A DNA stretch of 49,060 nt from Alphaproteobacteria bacterium (GCA_027485915.1 JAIXQA010000069.1:1-49060); one strand, 5' to 3'. Shown: positions 26,933 through 35,390, counted from the first letter of the stretch. The notes: generated by a model not told the origin, from the sequence alone. A program made the numbers and translations.

Positions 26933-28062
26933 ATGCCGCCTTGCCAAACTTCAAGAAGCTTAGCGCTGGCATCCAGCCGCACGAAGTCAGCCCTTGCTCC
27001 CGCCGCCAACTGACCGATTTGGCCCTCTAATCCGATCGCCAAAGCTGGGGCATAGCTGGCCATACTCAAAGCATGGGCTAAGCTCACTTGAGCCTCCCGC
27101 ATCATCACGCCGATGGCATCGCGCAAACTGAGATTGGACCCTGCCAAGACACCGTCTGGCGTAAAGCACGTCAGGCCACGGGCAAAGATTTTTTCACCCT
27201 TTAACTCAAACCAATCTTGGTCCGATCCCAAAGTCGGCATGGCATCACTAACCAGCACCGTTCGCTGTGGCCCAAGCAAGCGGGCAACAAGGGCCATATT
27301 GGCGGGATGGACGTGAACGCCATCGGCAATCAATCCAGAAAAAGAAGTCGCGCTGGAAAGAGCCGCCCCAACCACGCCCGGTGCCCGGCTGGACAATTGG
27401 CTCATGGCATTAAAAATGTGGGTGAAACCCCGAAGGCCTTCAGCCTCAGCCGCGATAATTTGCGCATAGCTTGCCTCGGTATGCCCGGCAAAAACGACGG
27501 CCCCGCGTTGCACGAGCGCAGCAATCGCCCCTTGGGGTGCCGTTTCAGGGGCCAAGGTGATGAGGGTTTTTCCGCGCTTAAGGCTTGTGAGAAGTTCAAT
27601 CGCCTCTAAGTCGAGCACTTTAAACTTCGACGCATCGTGCACCCCTTTGCGACTGGCATTTAAAAAGGGGCCTTCAAGATGTATTCCAATGACGCCGGGC
27701 ACACTGGCTTCTATGGCGGCGTCCACAGCTGCAATGGCTTTGGCGACTTTATCCAACTCATCAGAGATGAGCGTTGGCAATAGCGACGTTGTACCGAGTT
27801 TGGCGTGCGCCGCTGCAATGATGGCGATGGTTTCAACGCTCGGCGCATCATTGAACAAGACCCCGCCACCGCCATTGACTTGAATATCAACATAGCCTGG
27901 GGCGAGGATGTCGCCGTTTAAATCATGGCTTTGGTAGCCTGCCGGTATGGCTAAGTCAGGCCCAAACGCTTCAATCCGGCCTCCTGAGACAAGCAGGGTT
28001 TGACCAGACGCAATTTGGTCGCCAAGTGCTAAGCTAGCATTGTGAAAGGCCAAGGAAATCAT
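26923..28062 (-). CDS. nagA: N-acetylglucosamine-6-phosphate deacetylase
   Basis: A 379-residue amidohydrolase that removes acetate from GlcNAc-6-P to give glucosamine-6-P. Metal-site and substrate motifs are DIQVNGGGG, HLEGPFLNASRKGVHD (metal Glu), FAGHTEASY and THIFNAM (His ligands), and the catalytic Asp of LVSDAMPTLG. The start at 28062 overlaps the stop of the upstream SIS gene (ATGA), so the two are coupled. The in-frame extension to 28140 is not family-like. The enzyme feeds the SIS-type deaminase, forming a short aminosugar catabolic operon for chitin or peptidoglycan sugars. Confidence 0.93.
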   Translation of the reverse strand: MISLAFHNASLALGDQIASGQTLLVSGGRIEAFGPDLAIPAGYQSHDLNGDILAPGYVDIQVNGGGGVLFNDAPSVETIAIIAAAHAKLGTTSLLPTLISDELDKVAKAIAAVDAAIEASVPGVIGIHLEGPFLNASRKGVHDASKFKVLDLEAIELLTSLKRGKTLITLAPETAPQGAIAALVQRGAVVFAGHTEASYAQIIAAEAEGLRGFTHIFNAMSQLSSRAPGVVGAALSSATSFSGLIADGVHVHPANMALVARLLGPQRTVLVSDAMPTLGSDQDWFELKGEKIFARGLTCFTPDGVLAGSNLSLRDAIGVMMREAQVSLAHALSMASYAPALAIGLEGQIGQLAAGARADFVRLDASAKLLEVWQGGIQF

Positions 28063-29093
28063 TGCGTTTCGGTGACCTTGTTCAGCCAAGGCGGCGAATC
28101 GGGGTTTCGCCCACGCGCTCGGGCCAAAGCCTCTGCGCAAGCGTAGAAAGAAGATACCTGACAGAGCGGGGAAAGGAGCGGATGAATCCCTGCCAGCGTT
28201 GGCAAGCTCACCGCACCCGGAAAGGGACCGCCAGAGGCAAACACTTTGGCGTGGCGGGCGGAAAACTCTTCACTCAAGGCCGGGAAACTCGCGGCTGCTT
28301 CGTCCATCGGCGCGATCATCATAACCGGGAAGCCCGCTTCGACAATTGCCATTGGGCCATGGCGCACCTCAGCGGCGGAAAAGGCTTCCGCATGCAGCGC
28401 GCTGGTCTCTTTCAGCTTGAGTGCCATTTCATGGGCAATGCCAAAGGTCAAACCACGACCAATGACGAAAAGGCTTTTAGCGTCCAAAAGTGCGTCGCCC
28501 ACATTGGACCAATCCAAATCAAATGCCGTCTGAATCTGATCACCGGCTTTCACCAAAGCGCCCAAGAGATCGTGGTCCTCGCGCCACTCGGCCACCAAAT
28601 GCACAATGGCGGACAGAGAGGCAATGTAGGATTTAGTGGCAGCTACGGCCAATTCGGGCCCGGCATGAAGCGGAATAAAGACGTCTGCCGCTTGGGCTGC
28701 GGGCGAATTTGCATCATTGATCATGGCCACGACAAACGCGCCGGCTTGTTTGGCAAAAGCGATCGATGTCAAAAGGTCCGGGCTTTTACCCGATTGAGAG
28801 ATCACCAAAAAAACAGCGCCATCTAGATCGCGCAAAGGGGTACGAAAGATGGATGAGATAGAAGGTGCATGTGAAGCAACGAGAACACCAAGCCTTGTTT
28901 CAATCGCATATTTGGCAAAGCCAGCCGCATGGTCGGAAGAGCCCCGCGCGCAGGTCAATACCAGACGTGGCTTGTACGCTCGTAGGCGGACGCCAAGGTC
29001 GCGCATCATACCAGCATTAGCTTCAACTTGACGGCGGACAACTTGACCGGCCTCTCGCGCCTCAGTCCACATCAAAGTTCTAGATTGACTCAC
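28059..29093 (-). CDS. Glucosamine-6-phosphate deaminase, SIS type (NagB-II-like)
   Basis: A 344-residue protein with two SIS domains like the isomerase half of GlmS but without the glutaminase domain. Motifs include ARGSSDHAAGFAKYAIE, ISQSGKSPDLL and the C-terminal lysine/glutamate region near RHGPMAIVEAGFPVMMI. In nagA operons such proteins act as NagB-II, deaminating glucosamine-6-P to fructose-6-P. The start is a GTG at 29093 with AGGAG eight bases upstream. It is translationally coupled to nagA. An AgaS-type role is a less likely alternative. Confidence 0.87.
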   Translation of the reverse strand: MSQSRTLMWTEAREAGQVVRRQVEANAGMMRDLGVRLRAYKPRLVLTCARGSSDHAAGFAKYAIETRLGVLVASHAPSISSIFRTPLRDLDGAVFLVISQSGKSPDLLTSIAFAKQAGAFVVAMINDANSPAAQAADVFIPLHAGPELAVAATKSYIASLSAIVHLVAEWREDHDLLGALVKAGDQIQTAFDLDWSNVGDALLDAKSLFVIGRGLTFGIAHEMALKLKETSALHAEAFSAAEVRHGPMAIVEAGFPVMMIAPMDEAAASFPALSEEFSARHAKVFASGGPFPGAVSLPTLAGIHPLLSPLCQVSSFYACAEALARARGRNPDSPPWLNKVTETQ

Positions 29094-29197
29094 AAAGAAT
29101 CTCCTAATGCGATATCGTGTGACCTGACTCGCTGCTAGAGCCCAATTAACTGCGAGTATGTCTTGATAAAAGGTTTTTGAACTCAGGAGCTATACCG

Positions 29198-29599
29198 ATG
29201 GCCTATTGGCTTTTGAAGAGCGAGCCAGATAGTTTCTCATGGGCCGACCAAGTCGCCCGCGGCGCGAAAGGCGAACCTTGGACGGGCGTACGTAACCACC
29301 AAGCCAAAAACTTCCTGAAGCAGATGGCGATCGGCGACTTGGCTTTCTTCTATCATACAGGCGATGAGAAGCAGATTGTCGGTGTGGTCGAAGTGATCAA
29401 GGACTCTTATCCAGACCCAACCGACCTGGCTTGGTTTGCTGTCGACATCGTGGCGCGCGAGCCTTTGAAAAAGCCGATTTCTCTTGCCACCATGAAAGCA
29501 GATCCAGCACTCGCCGATCTGGCATTGGTTAAATCTCCACGCCTATCGGTCCAGCCAGTTTCGGACCTACATTGGCACTATTTGCAAAGCAAGAGCTAA
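29198..29599 (+). CDS. EVE domain protein
   Basis: A 133-residue single-domain EVE protein of the PUA-like fold: MAYWLLKSEPDSFSWAD at the N-terminus, WTGVRNHQAKNFL, then GDLAFFYHTG and the hydrophobic pocket residues. EVE domains bind modified bases in DNA or RNA, and the stand-alone bacterial form has no firmly assigned task. The ATG at 29198 has AGGAG with ideal spacing. A longer reading to 29177 is not needed. The gene ends convergently, overlapping the GtrA gene by four bases. Confidence 0.9.
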   Translation: MAYWLLKSEPDSFSWADQVARGAKGEPWTGVRNHQAKNFLKQMAIGDLAFFYHTGDEKQIVGVVEVIKDSYPDPTDLAWFAVDIVAREPLKKPISLATMKADPALADLALVKSPRLSVQPVSDLHWHYLQSKS

Positions 29600-30003
29600 T
29601 CCACTTTGGATTTGAAAATTTTGCCATAAGCTAAGAAATTGAAAGTTGAGGCAACGAGCGTACCGGCGGCCATCGCGAACAATAAGGGAAACCCCACCCA
29701 GCTAGCCCCAACAAAAACTAGGTAATTGATGAACAGTCCGATCAAGCTTGCCGCCACATAGGCGATAAGCTCTTGCCAGCTGGGCAAGCCTGTGGCCGCA
29801 AAAGTTGCCTGGCGGTTCAAGACAAAGGTAAAGAGCACGACGACGATCAGGGACAAGGCCCGGCTCAAATATTTATCCAAGCCAAAATGGACCATCGCAA
29901 AGACCAGCCCCGCGTCTAGCGCAAAAGCCAAACCACCGACCACCACAAAGCGGAGGACGCGCGACCCGGTCGATTGGGTAGTGATGAGATCCGATAGGTT
30001 CAC
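29596..30003 (-). CDS. GtrA family membrane protein
   Basis: A 135-residue protein with four hydrophobic segments (about residues 15-35, 43-60, 75-98 and 104-125) and the NRQATFA motif after the second, as in GtrA proteins proposed to flip polyprenyl-linked sugars. It is divergent from the large STT3-like protein gene 214 bp away, which could use the flipped sugar. It is the second GtrA domain in the window, the other being fused to a GT2 enzyme at 2331. Confidence 0.87.
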   Translation of the reverse strand: MNLSDLITTQSTGSRVLRFVVVGGLAFALDAGLVFAMVHFGLDKYLSRALSLIVVVLFTFVLNRQATFAATGLPSWQELIAYVAASLIGLFINYLVFVGASWVGFPLLFAMAAGTLVASTFNFLAYGKIFKSKVD

Positions 30004-30217
30004 GCTGCAACTTTCTAACGATTTCCGAGATCATACGCTTTGAAGATTAAAATCAAAACAAAGCGGCTAGGCCGCAGACTGTCTAGGTTGTCCCGGCCCT
30101 TCATCGCAGATTCAGGCTTTTGTGTCAGATGGAATTCCCACATGCTGGGTTCTGTTCAGAATTCGCAGTACAGCTTATGCATGGGTGATGTGATTTAACT
30201 TACGGTGTCTCAAGTCG
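30004..30217. other. Divergent intergenic region
   Basis: This spacer contains the promoters of the GtrA gene and of the large membrane protein gene. I see no strong palindrome, repeat or coding signal. It is more AT-rich than its surroundings. Confidence 0.4.
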
Positions 30218-32020
30218 ATGTCTCTTGCTGAATCTTCAAATCCGACTGAACAGGCCCCAAAGACTTCTCCTGTCCGCCTTATTTTTCGCTTGGTACTTGT
30301 CGCGGCGATTCTGATTGCAACTTATCAATTGCTTGAACCCTATTGGAAGCGCGTTTCTGCTTGGAATTTGGCAGATAATGATGACGCGATGCGGGTGCTG
30401 CAAGTTCGCGATTGGCTAGCCGGTCAAGCTTGGTTTGACGTTTCCCAACATCGCTTTACCGAACATCCTGTTAGCAATATTCATTGGTCTCGAATCGCGG
30501 ACTTGCCGCTGGCCTTGACCATGTTGATCACCAATGTGATCTTTGGCGTCTCCTTGGGCGAAAAGATTGCGGCTTTTATTACGCCGATCTGGCTTGGCTT
30601 GATCTATGTGATCTTAGGAACAAAAGCCTCGGTAGCCTTAGGCGGGAAAAAGGCTTTCTTGCCAGCCATCTTCCTGATCACCTGTGCGCCTGCAGCCCTT
30701 ACGTATTTCCTGCCTGGTCGGGTTGACCACCATGGACTGCAGCTGATTTTCTTAGCCGCTGCTCTTTGGGGATTGGTAGCGGGTGGCCCGAAAATGGTGG
30801 CGCTGAGTGGAATTGCCATCGCGCTGGGCATTGGGGTTGGCTTAGAGGCCTTGCCGCTGCAAATTGTCTTGATCGGTTGGGTTGCGACGCGCTGGGCGTT
30901 GCGCGGCGTGGAAGTTGAACAAGACACGCGCTGGTTTGCGGTAAGCCTAGGCCTCTGCTTAGCGATTTGTTTTGTCGCCACTGTGCCAGAAGCAAAGTGG
31001 GCTGCGCCGGTCAATGATGCCATCGGCCGCGGCCATGTCGTTTTAGGCGTGATTGGTAGCTTGTTGCTTACCTTAGCGACCTTTTTGCCGGCCGCGCGCT
31101 TGGGTGCTAAAGGCCAAATTGCTGCCCGCCTTGTTCTTTTAGCGATCATTGGCGGCGTTGTTTTATCGGGTGTGATCGTCTTTCCAGAATTGATCACTTC
31201 ACCTTACGCCCAGATTGACCCGCTGTTGAAGCGCCTGTGGCTCAATAATGTCACCGAGGCTGCGCCTTTGATGAAGACGAAGCTGAGCGTGATCCTCGCC
31301 TTTGCGCTGTTTCCAGTCTTGGCTGGTATCGCCAGCATTGTGGCGGTCCTCTGGGCCAAGGATAAAGAACGGGATTTGTGGATTCTAGCTGCTGTCACGA
31401 TTTTTGTCTCCGCAGCGCTTGCCGTCTTCTGGCAGGGCAGATCAGCCGGGCTTGCTACCACCGTTTCTGGTATCATGACCGCCGCGCTGGTTGGAAAGCT
31501 GATCGAACAGGTGAATTTGCGCACCGCTCTAATCGTGGCCCTGATTGCCAATCCCATCATTCCCGGCCTCGTAGGCTCCAGAGTGGCTGAGTATTTTGAG
31601 CCCAAAATTACCAAGTTCTCGACCGGTGGTGGTGCTGGATGCTTCACAGATCGAGCCTTTAGCGGCCTTAAAGCCCAATCACCGGGTCTGGTTGTGGCTC
31701 CAATTGATATGGGTGCACGCATTTTGCTAACGACGCCGCACAAGGTGTTGGCTGTGCCCTATCATCGCAATAATACCGGCAATCTCGCGGCCTATCGTTT
31801 GTTTATGGCCAAGCCGGACGAGGCCAAACGTATGGCGAGGGAGTTAGGCGCGACCTATGTTGCCATCTGTACCCGATCGGCCGAGGTTTCGATTCTGTCG
31901 CGTGAAAGTCCGAAGAGCCTTATGGTGGAATTGCGGGATAATCGTATCCCGGCTTGGTTGACCCCGATCGAAAAACCAAAGGGCTCCAACGTTCAGGCTT
32001 TCAAGGTAAATCTTGACTAA
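30218..32020 (+). CDS. Large multispanning membrane protein, STT3/GT-C-like
   Basis: A 600-residue protein. A first membrane segment at about residues 24-42 is followed by the DNDDAMRVLQVRDWLAG motif. A 10-12-segment membrane region then carries FLPGRVDHHGLQ, and a soluble C-terminal domain covers about residues 470-600. An acidic DxD-like motif in the first external loop and the DHH motif resemble oligosaccharyltransferase-like (STT3/PMT) GT-C enzymes, which transfer polyprenyl-linked sugars to acceptors outside the cytoplasm. It is divergent from a GtrA gene, consistent with lipid-linked sugar use. The exact reaction is not predictable. The ribosome site is weak. Confidence 0.7.
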   Translation: MSLAESSNPTEQAPKTSPVRLIFRLVLVAAILIATYQLLEPYWKRVSAWNLADNDDAMRVLQVRDWLAGQAWFDVSQHRFTEHPVSNIHWSRIADLPLALTMLITNVIFGVSLGEKIAAFITPIWLGLIYVILGTKASVALGGKKAFLPAIFLITCAPAALTYFLPGRVDHHGLQLIFLAAALWGLVAGGPKMVALSGIAIALGIGVGLEALPLQIVLIGWVATRWALRGVEVEQDTRWFAVSLGLCLAICFVATVPEAKWAAPVNDAIGRGHVVLGVIGSLLLTLATFLPAARLGAKGQIAARLVLLAIIGGVVLSGVIVFPELITSPYAQIDPLLKRLWLNNVTEAAPLMKTKLSVILAFALFPVLAGIASIVAVLWAKDKERDLWILAAVTIFVSAALAVFWQGRSAGLATTVSGIMTAALVGKLIEQVNLRTALIVALIANPIIPGLVGSRVAEYFEPKITKFSTGGGAGCFTDRAFSGLKAQSPGLVVAPIDMGARILLTTPHKVLAVPYHRNNTGNLAAYRLFMAKPDEAKRMARELGATYVAICTRSAEVSILSRESPKSLMVELRDNRIPAWLTPIEKPKGSNVQAFKVNLD

Positions 32021-32030
32021 TTGGGAATCG

Positions 32031-32047
32031 GTGGTTGATCCCCCGTC
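32031..32047 (+). repeat. Outlying iteron-like site
   Basis: GTGGTTGATCCCCCGTC matches the site at 35371-35387 at 15 of 17 positions. It lies just after the stop of the STT3-like gene, 1.3 kb from the main iteron cluster. It may mark the left edge of the replication module or titrate the initiator. Confidence 0.5.
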
Positions 32048-32214
32048 ATTGCGCTGTCTGGGCGTAGATGCTTTTAGCTTGTTCTTTGAATATTGTTGAA
32101 TTTATAGGCTTTATTGCTCTTGTGACTTCATAGTCGCAGATGGGTGAGCTCATTTGATTCGGGGTATTGCACACCGCCGCCCTGTCGTGGTTGAAGGGGC
32201 TCGCAAATGTGGAG

Positions 32215-33222
32215 ATGCCTGTGTCGAAGCGCCAGAAAGGGCCCCTGCCCTATCCAGCCCCGGGAATTGGTGCCGCTTGGCTAGGTGATCGGCCTGCTTT
32301 TGGCTTTGGCGATGGCATGGTGAAACTGGGCGAGGCGCTGGTTCAATGCCATGACGGTGGCATGCTGGCTATGCAGGCTAGTCCAGATGGCCAATCCATC
32401 TGGACAGCCGGTGATGATGGCAGGCTGGTTCAAGTCGATTCTCTGGGTGAAGTTCAGGAGAGGCTGCATGTGCCGCGCAAATGGCTCGACTCGCTCGCAA
32501 TCTCTTCGGATAGCCGCTATGTCGCGGTGGCAGCTGGCCAAACGGTACAGGTGCTAGGGCCAGATGGCACGTCCCAAGAACTCCGACCGCCCAAAGGCCC
32601 GACAGCGCTCGCCTTCGCTCAGGACGGGCAAGAGCTTGCGATCACCCATAGCGGGGGCGTGAGCCTGTTTGAGCTCTCATCTGGGGAGTTGGTACAAGAA
32701 ATTCCCTGTGCCGGTGGGCCGATCTCTGTGGCCTATGGTGCCGACGATGCGTTTTTGTTTGTCGGCCTTTCTGAGCCCGCCTTAGCCGGATGGCGGCTCC
32801 AGGACGGACAAGCCTTTAAAATGGGGGGCTACCCGGCCAAGCCGCGTTGCCTGGTTCAAAATAAAACGGGCTCGGTCCTTCTCACGTCAGGTGGCCCTGC
32901 TCTGCTGGCTTGGCCGATTGTGGCCGGTAAAGGTCCGATGGGGCAATCGGCGGGTGTATATCGTCCAAGACTAGGGCTTGTGACCTGCGTTGCTGTCCAC
33001 GAAGCCCGTGTTTTGGTCGGCTGGTCAGACGGCGGGGTGGATCAAGTGGATTTGGCTTCGGGCAAAACTGGCTTTTTGGCAGGCCCTCGCCCGCGTAACG
33101 AATTATTAGACGATCCCCGCAAGATGCGCCGCTCAATCCTCAGTTTGGCGTTTCATGCCTCAGGTAAACGCTTTGCCTATGTCGGGGAAGACGGTAGCTT
33201 TGGCCATCAATGGCTGCAGTGA
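32215..33222 (+). CDS. WD40/beta-propeller-like protein
   Basis: About 335 residues of repeated 40-residue blades with patterns such as ASPDGQSIWTAGDDGRLVQVD, SSDSRYVAVAAG and FHASGKRFAYVGEDGSFGHQW, as in WD40-type propellers. No signal peptide is evident, so it is probably a cytoplasmic scaffold. The start is uncertain: an ATG at 32215, a GTG at 32209 with AAGGGG at better spacing, or a TTG at 32167. It lies between two iteron-like sites, but nothing ties it to replication. Confidence 0.7.
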   Translation: MPVSKRQKGPLPYPAPGIGAAWLGDRPAFGFGDGMVKLGEALVQCHDGGMLAMQASPDGQSIWTAGDDGRLVQVDSLGEVQERLHVPRKWLDSLAISSDSRYVAVAAGQTVQVLGPDGTSQELRPPKGPTALAFAQDGQELAITHSGGVSLFELSSGELVQEIPCAGGPISVAYGADDAFLFVGLSEPALAGWRLQDGQAFKMGGYPAKPRCLVQNKTGSVLLTSGGPALLAWPIVAGKGPMGQSAGVYRPRLGLVTCVAVHEARVLVGWSDGGVDQVDLASGKTGFLAGPRPRNELLDDPRKMRRSILSLAFHASGKRFAYVGEDGSFGHQWLQ

Positions 33223-33242
33223 TTAGGACCAGCGCCTTAAAC

Positions 33243-33280
33243 TGGGCTTGGGCACATTTCACGATGTGCCCAATAGCCCA
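33243..33280. terminator. Strong hairpin after the propeller gene
   Basis: TGGGCT plus GGGCACAT pair with ATGTGCCC plus AGCCCA, an interrupted stem of 14 bp with a six-base loop. It starts 20 bp after the stop codon of the propeller gene. There is no T-tract, so it could instead be a structural element of the adjacent replication origin. Confidence 0.55.
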
Positions 33281-33289
33281 CTTAGAAAG

Positions 33290-33317
33290 ACTCTTAATAG
33301 AAGAGTTAAAGAGTTAA
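33290..33317. repeat. AT-rich dyad and tandem octamer next to the iterons
   Basis: ACTCTT-AATAG-AAGAGT (33290-33306) is a perfect 6-bp dyad, and AGAGTTAA is repeated in tandem at 33302-33309 and 33310-33317. This AT-rich patch lies about 55 bp before the iteron array, where a DNA-unwinding element would be expected in an iteron plasmid origin. That role is inferred. Confidence 0.45.
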
Positions 33318-33372
33318 GCGCTTCGAAAGTGCCTTTTTGTCCTATGACTTCAGAGACTTGAAGGGAGCGGGT

Positions 33373-33480
33373 GCGGGCGTTCCCCCGTGCATGAGCGTCT
33401 GATCCCCCGAAGCCCTTGTGGGTGTTCCACCGCTGGTTCGGCGCCCGTTCCCCCGACAAAAAGTGGGCGTTCCCCCGTGT
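33373..33480 (+). repeat. Iteron array, candidate oriV
   Basis: Five related sites start near 33373, 33393, 33417, 33439 and 33461, with a spacing of 20-24 bp (about two helix turns). The best two are GCGGGCGTTCCCCCGTG and GTGGGCGTTCCCCCGTG. The others keep the core (G/C)(G/T)TTCC(C/A)CCG or GATCCCCCG. The array lies 2.8 kb from the start of repA, next to an AT-rich dyad, and further copies are at 32031, 35371 and 38371. This fits RepA-binding iterons of a plasmid-type origin. Confidence 0.7.
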
Positions 33481-33482
33481 GG

Positions 33483-33845
33483 TTAAAGTTCCCAACCACC
33501 TATGCTCCAGCTGATGGTAGTTACTTTTCCATTCTCTTCACCAAGGCACACAACAGCACGCATGCGTGCGTTGTGCCAATGCTTTACCTGCTCGTTCAAA
33601 GTTGAATAGTCTTTCGAATGACACTGTTGTGGCGCGGTGAGGGCTTCATTTATGAACCCTTTGGCGATCATTTTTCTTTGAGCCTCAGCTATTGGGGTGC
33701 CTATTTCGATCCCCAACTTCTGGCCTGCAGTGATTAAGCCACTGGAACCCAAAAGGCTGTCCCTTTTTAGCTCGTCGACCAAAAGTGCTGCGAAGCAAAG
33801 TGAGAAGGTTAGTGCCAGAATAAGAATAGCCGTTCTGATCTTCAT
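33483..33845 (-). CDS. Small secreted protein of unknown function
   Basis: A 120-residue protein with a clear N-terminal hydrophobic segment (MKIRTAILILALTFSLCFAA), so it is exported or membrane-anchored. The remainder contains two cysteines (QQCHSKDY and AVVCLG) that could form a disulfide, and it ends in SWSIGGWEL. I do not recognise the family. The ATG at 33845 has GGGAGG ten bases upstream. The gene abuts the iteron array and is the first of several minus-strand small genes that look AT-richer than the rest of the window. Confidence 0.6.
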   Translation of the reverse strand: MKIRTAILILALTFSLCFAALLVDELKRDSLLGSSGLITAGQKLGIEIGTPIAEAQRKMIAKGFINEALTAPQQCHSKDYSTLNEQVKHWHNARMRAVVCLGEENGKVTTISWSIGGWEL

Positions 33846-33922
33846 GGTCTCGGAACCTCCCAAGTTTCAGATAGGAACTCCATTGAAGCGCATCGGACGG
33901 CCACCATAAAGCGGACCAGAAT

Positions 33923-34453
33923 CTAGATGTCCAAAAAATCAGTCGTGGTCAGCAGGCTATCATTCTCTGTAATTGGGTACAAAAGCATTGCGTTGGCCTC
34001 GATTCTCCAAAAATCACTATGTTCATGGGGTATGACGACTGAGACCTCCCGGTCTGGAATGAAGTGTATGGAAAAGCAGTCCATGGATCGAAGCGAAAAC
34101 ATATAGTTCGCATTCAAGTTCTTCTCGATGAAGTTTAGTGCCTCTTCGATGGATAGCAGTTTTCCAAGTTCAGCTAGTCTTTCCTTCGCATCGGGCAAAG
34201 GTTCAAAAGTTTCAAGCGCAGACTTTTCGAGTTCGCCTTGCTCAACCAGCCAAGGTACTAGCCAGAGGTTAGAGTCGACACACGTTACCCATAATGGATA
34301 GAGACCATTCTGGGGGCCATTATGGTCACTAAGCTTGACGCGCGCAAAATAGGCTTCAAGGCATTGGATAAATGCGCGAATGGCCTGCGGCTCATTAATG
34401 ATGTCACCTGTGTCTGGGCAAATCGCTCCCAAGGGGATCACGTAGACTTTCAT
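33923..34453 (-). CDS. Hypothetical cytoplasmic protein
   Basis: A 176-residue protein without signal peptide or membrane segments. Recognisable stretches are MKVYVIPLGAICPDTGD at the start, a helical middle (AKERLAELGKLLSIEEALNF), and FIPDREVSVVIPHEHSDFW near residue 135. I do not recognise the family. It lies between two small exported-protein genes on the same strand within the plasmid-like module. Its codon use looks AT-richer than neighbouring metabolic genes, suggesting acquisition with the replicon or a later insertion. Confidence 0.55.
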   Translation of the reverse strand: MKVYVIPLGAICPDTGDIINEPQAIRAFIQCLEAYFARVKLSDHNGPQNGLYPLWVTCVDSNLWLVPWLVEQGELEKSALETFEPLPDAKERLAELGKLLSIEEALNFIEKNLNANYMFSLRSMDCFSIHFIPDREVSVVIPHEHSDFWRIEANAMLLYPITENDSLLTTTDFLDI

Positions 34454-34587
34454 GGGGATTCTCGCGCACGTGCGGGTTTGTTTCTAGACACGATATGTGG
34501 GGAGCAATATTTCACCGCTCCATTTCTAACGTGCAGCATCTCTTCTGCAACGGCGGCCCTCAAAAATCCAGACGCCTTTGCTTGCTG

Positions 34588-35070
34588 TCAATGAGCATTC
34601 TCAACGGCCAGTTCACGCAGCACAACCCCACCAGTCTCAGTCACCGATAAGATCGCTCGAGTGGGGCAGTCGCCTTGAGGACCGCTGCCAATCAATATCT
34701 GGTTGCCATCTTTCACAAAGTTTAAGTCGCCGGATTGAGTTGAGAGGATCATCAGGCCCAAGGGTTGTTCGCCCAAGTCACCTGTTCTGATTAGGGCAAA
34801 CCCGACTGCTGTTTTGCCAGCCCTTATCGGCCTCTCTTCTGGATCAAAGGGCCAGAAAATCATCGTGTAAGTGCCCTTTGATACAATTTCCGCAGGTCCA
34901 AAGCCAGAAAGATCTTTGATGGAGATGTCCCCGACTGGGGCTGCTTCAAGCCTACTTTGGCACGTCGAGGACTTGGTGGGGGCTATGGGCGGTTTTGACC
35001 AAGCATTAGCAGCCCAGAGGCTTGCGAGCAAAAGGAGACAGCTGAAAGTTTTGGATGCTGATCTTTGCAT
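34588..35070 (-). CDS. Small exported protein of unknown function
   Basis: A 160-residue protein with a signal peptide (residues about 1-25, cut near ANAWS) and two later cysteines (SSTCQSR and GDCPTRA) that could pair in the periplasm. The mature part is rich in beta-strand patterns (KGTYTMIFWPF, VGFALIRTGDLG). No family is recognised. AGAGGA lies upstream of the ATG at 35070. It forms part of the small-gene group between the iterons and repA. Confidence 0.6.
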   Translation of the reverse strand: MQRSASKTFSCLLLLASLWAANAWSKPPIAPTKSSTCQSRLEAAPVGDISIKDLSGFGPAEIVSKGTYTMIFWPFDPEERPIRAGKTAVGFALIRTGDLGEQPLGLMILSTQSGDLNFVKDGNQILIGSGPQGDCPTRAILSVTETGGVVLRELAVENAH

Positions 35071-35196
35071 GGTTTCTTTATCCTCTAATCATCCATCCTA
35101 AATCCGGAGAGCGTTTGAGCCGCTGCTGATTAACCACGCAATTAGATGGTGCAACGAAAACGGTACTGTACTCTTATGCCAGTTGCTTCTTTGGCC

Positions 35197-35331
35197 TCAT
35201 TGCTTGCAGGTGCCTTGTTTCCAAGCTCCGCCGGAATCCAAGCAGGCATCCTGCGCTACTAAAGGGTTGAACTTCAAAAGCAGAATGATTGTAATCACGA
35301 TGAGGATGGTTAGAAAAGCCAATTTTTTCAT
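35197..35331 (-). CDS. 44-residue membrane-anchored or exported small protein
   Basis: The frame ATG (35331) to TGA (35199-35197) encodes MKKLAFLTILIVITIILLLK at the N-terminus, a strong single hydrophobic helix. A short tail follows with the CLDSGGAWKQGTC motif, i.e. two cysteines ten residues apart around a GG-W core. Similar CLDxGGxW tails are seen in small proteobacterial exported proteins of unknown function. A GAAGGAG site lies 14 bases upstream, rather far. Its length hides it from ordinary ORF cut-offs. Function is unknown. Confidence 0.6.
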   Translation of the reverse strand: MKKLAFLTILIVITIILLLKFNPLVAQDACLDSGGAWKQGTCKQ

Positions 35332-35370
35332 CGGATGGGCTTATGCTCCTTCAGTCGCCTTCCCCCCAAA

Positions 35371-35387
35371 GTGGGTGATCCCCCGTT
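35371..35387 (+). repeat. Iteron-like site behind repA
   Basis: GTGGGTGATCCCCCGTT lies three bases past the repA stop codon (in the repA direction). It differs from the 32031 copy at two positions and from the best array copies mainly in GATC versus GTTC. It may be an accessory RepA site. Confidence 0.6.
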
Positions 35388-35390
35388 AGG

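Noticed and set aside
27557-27883. 108-codon plus-strand frame inside nagA
   Set aside because: It is antisense to a well-conserved enzyme gene with no independent support.
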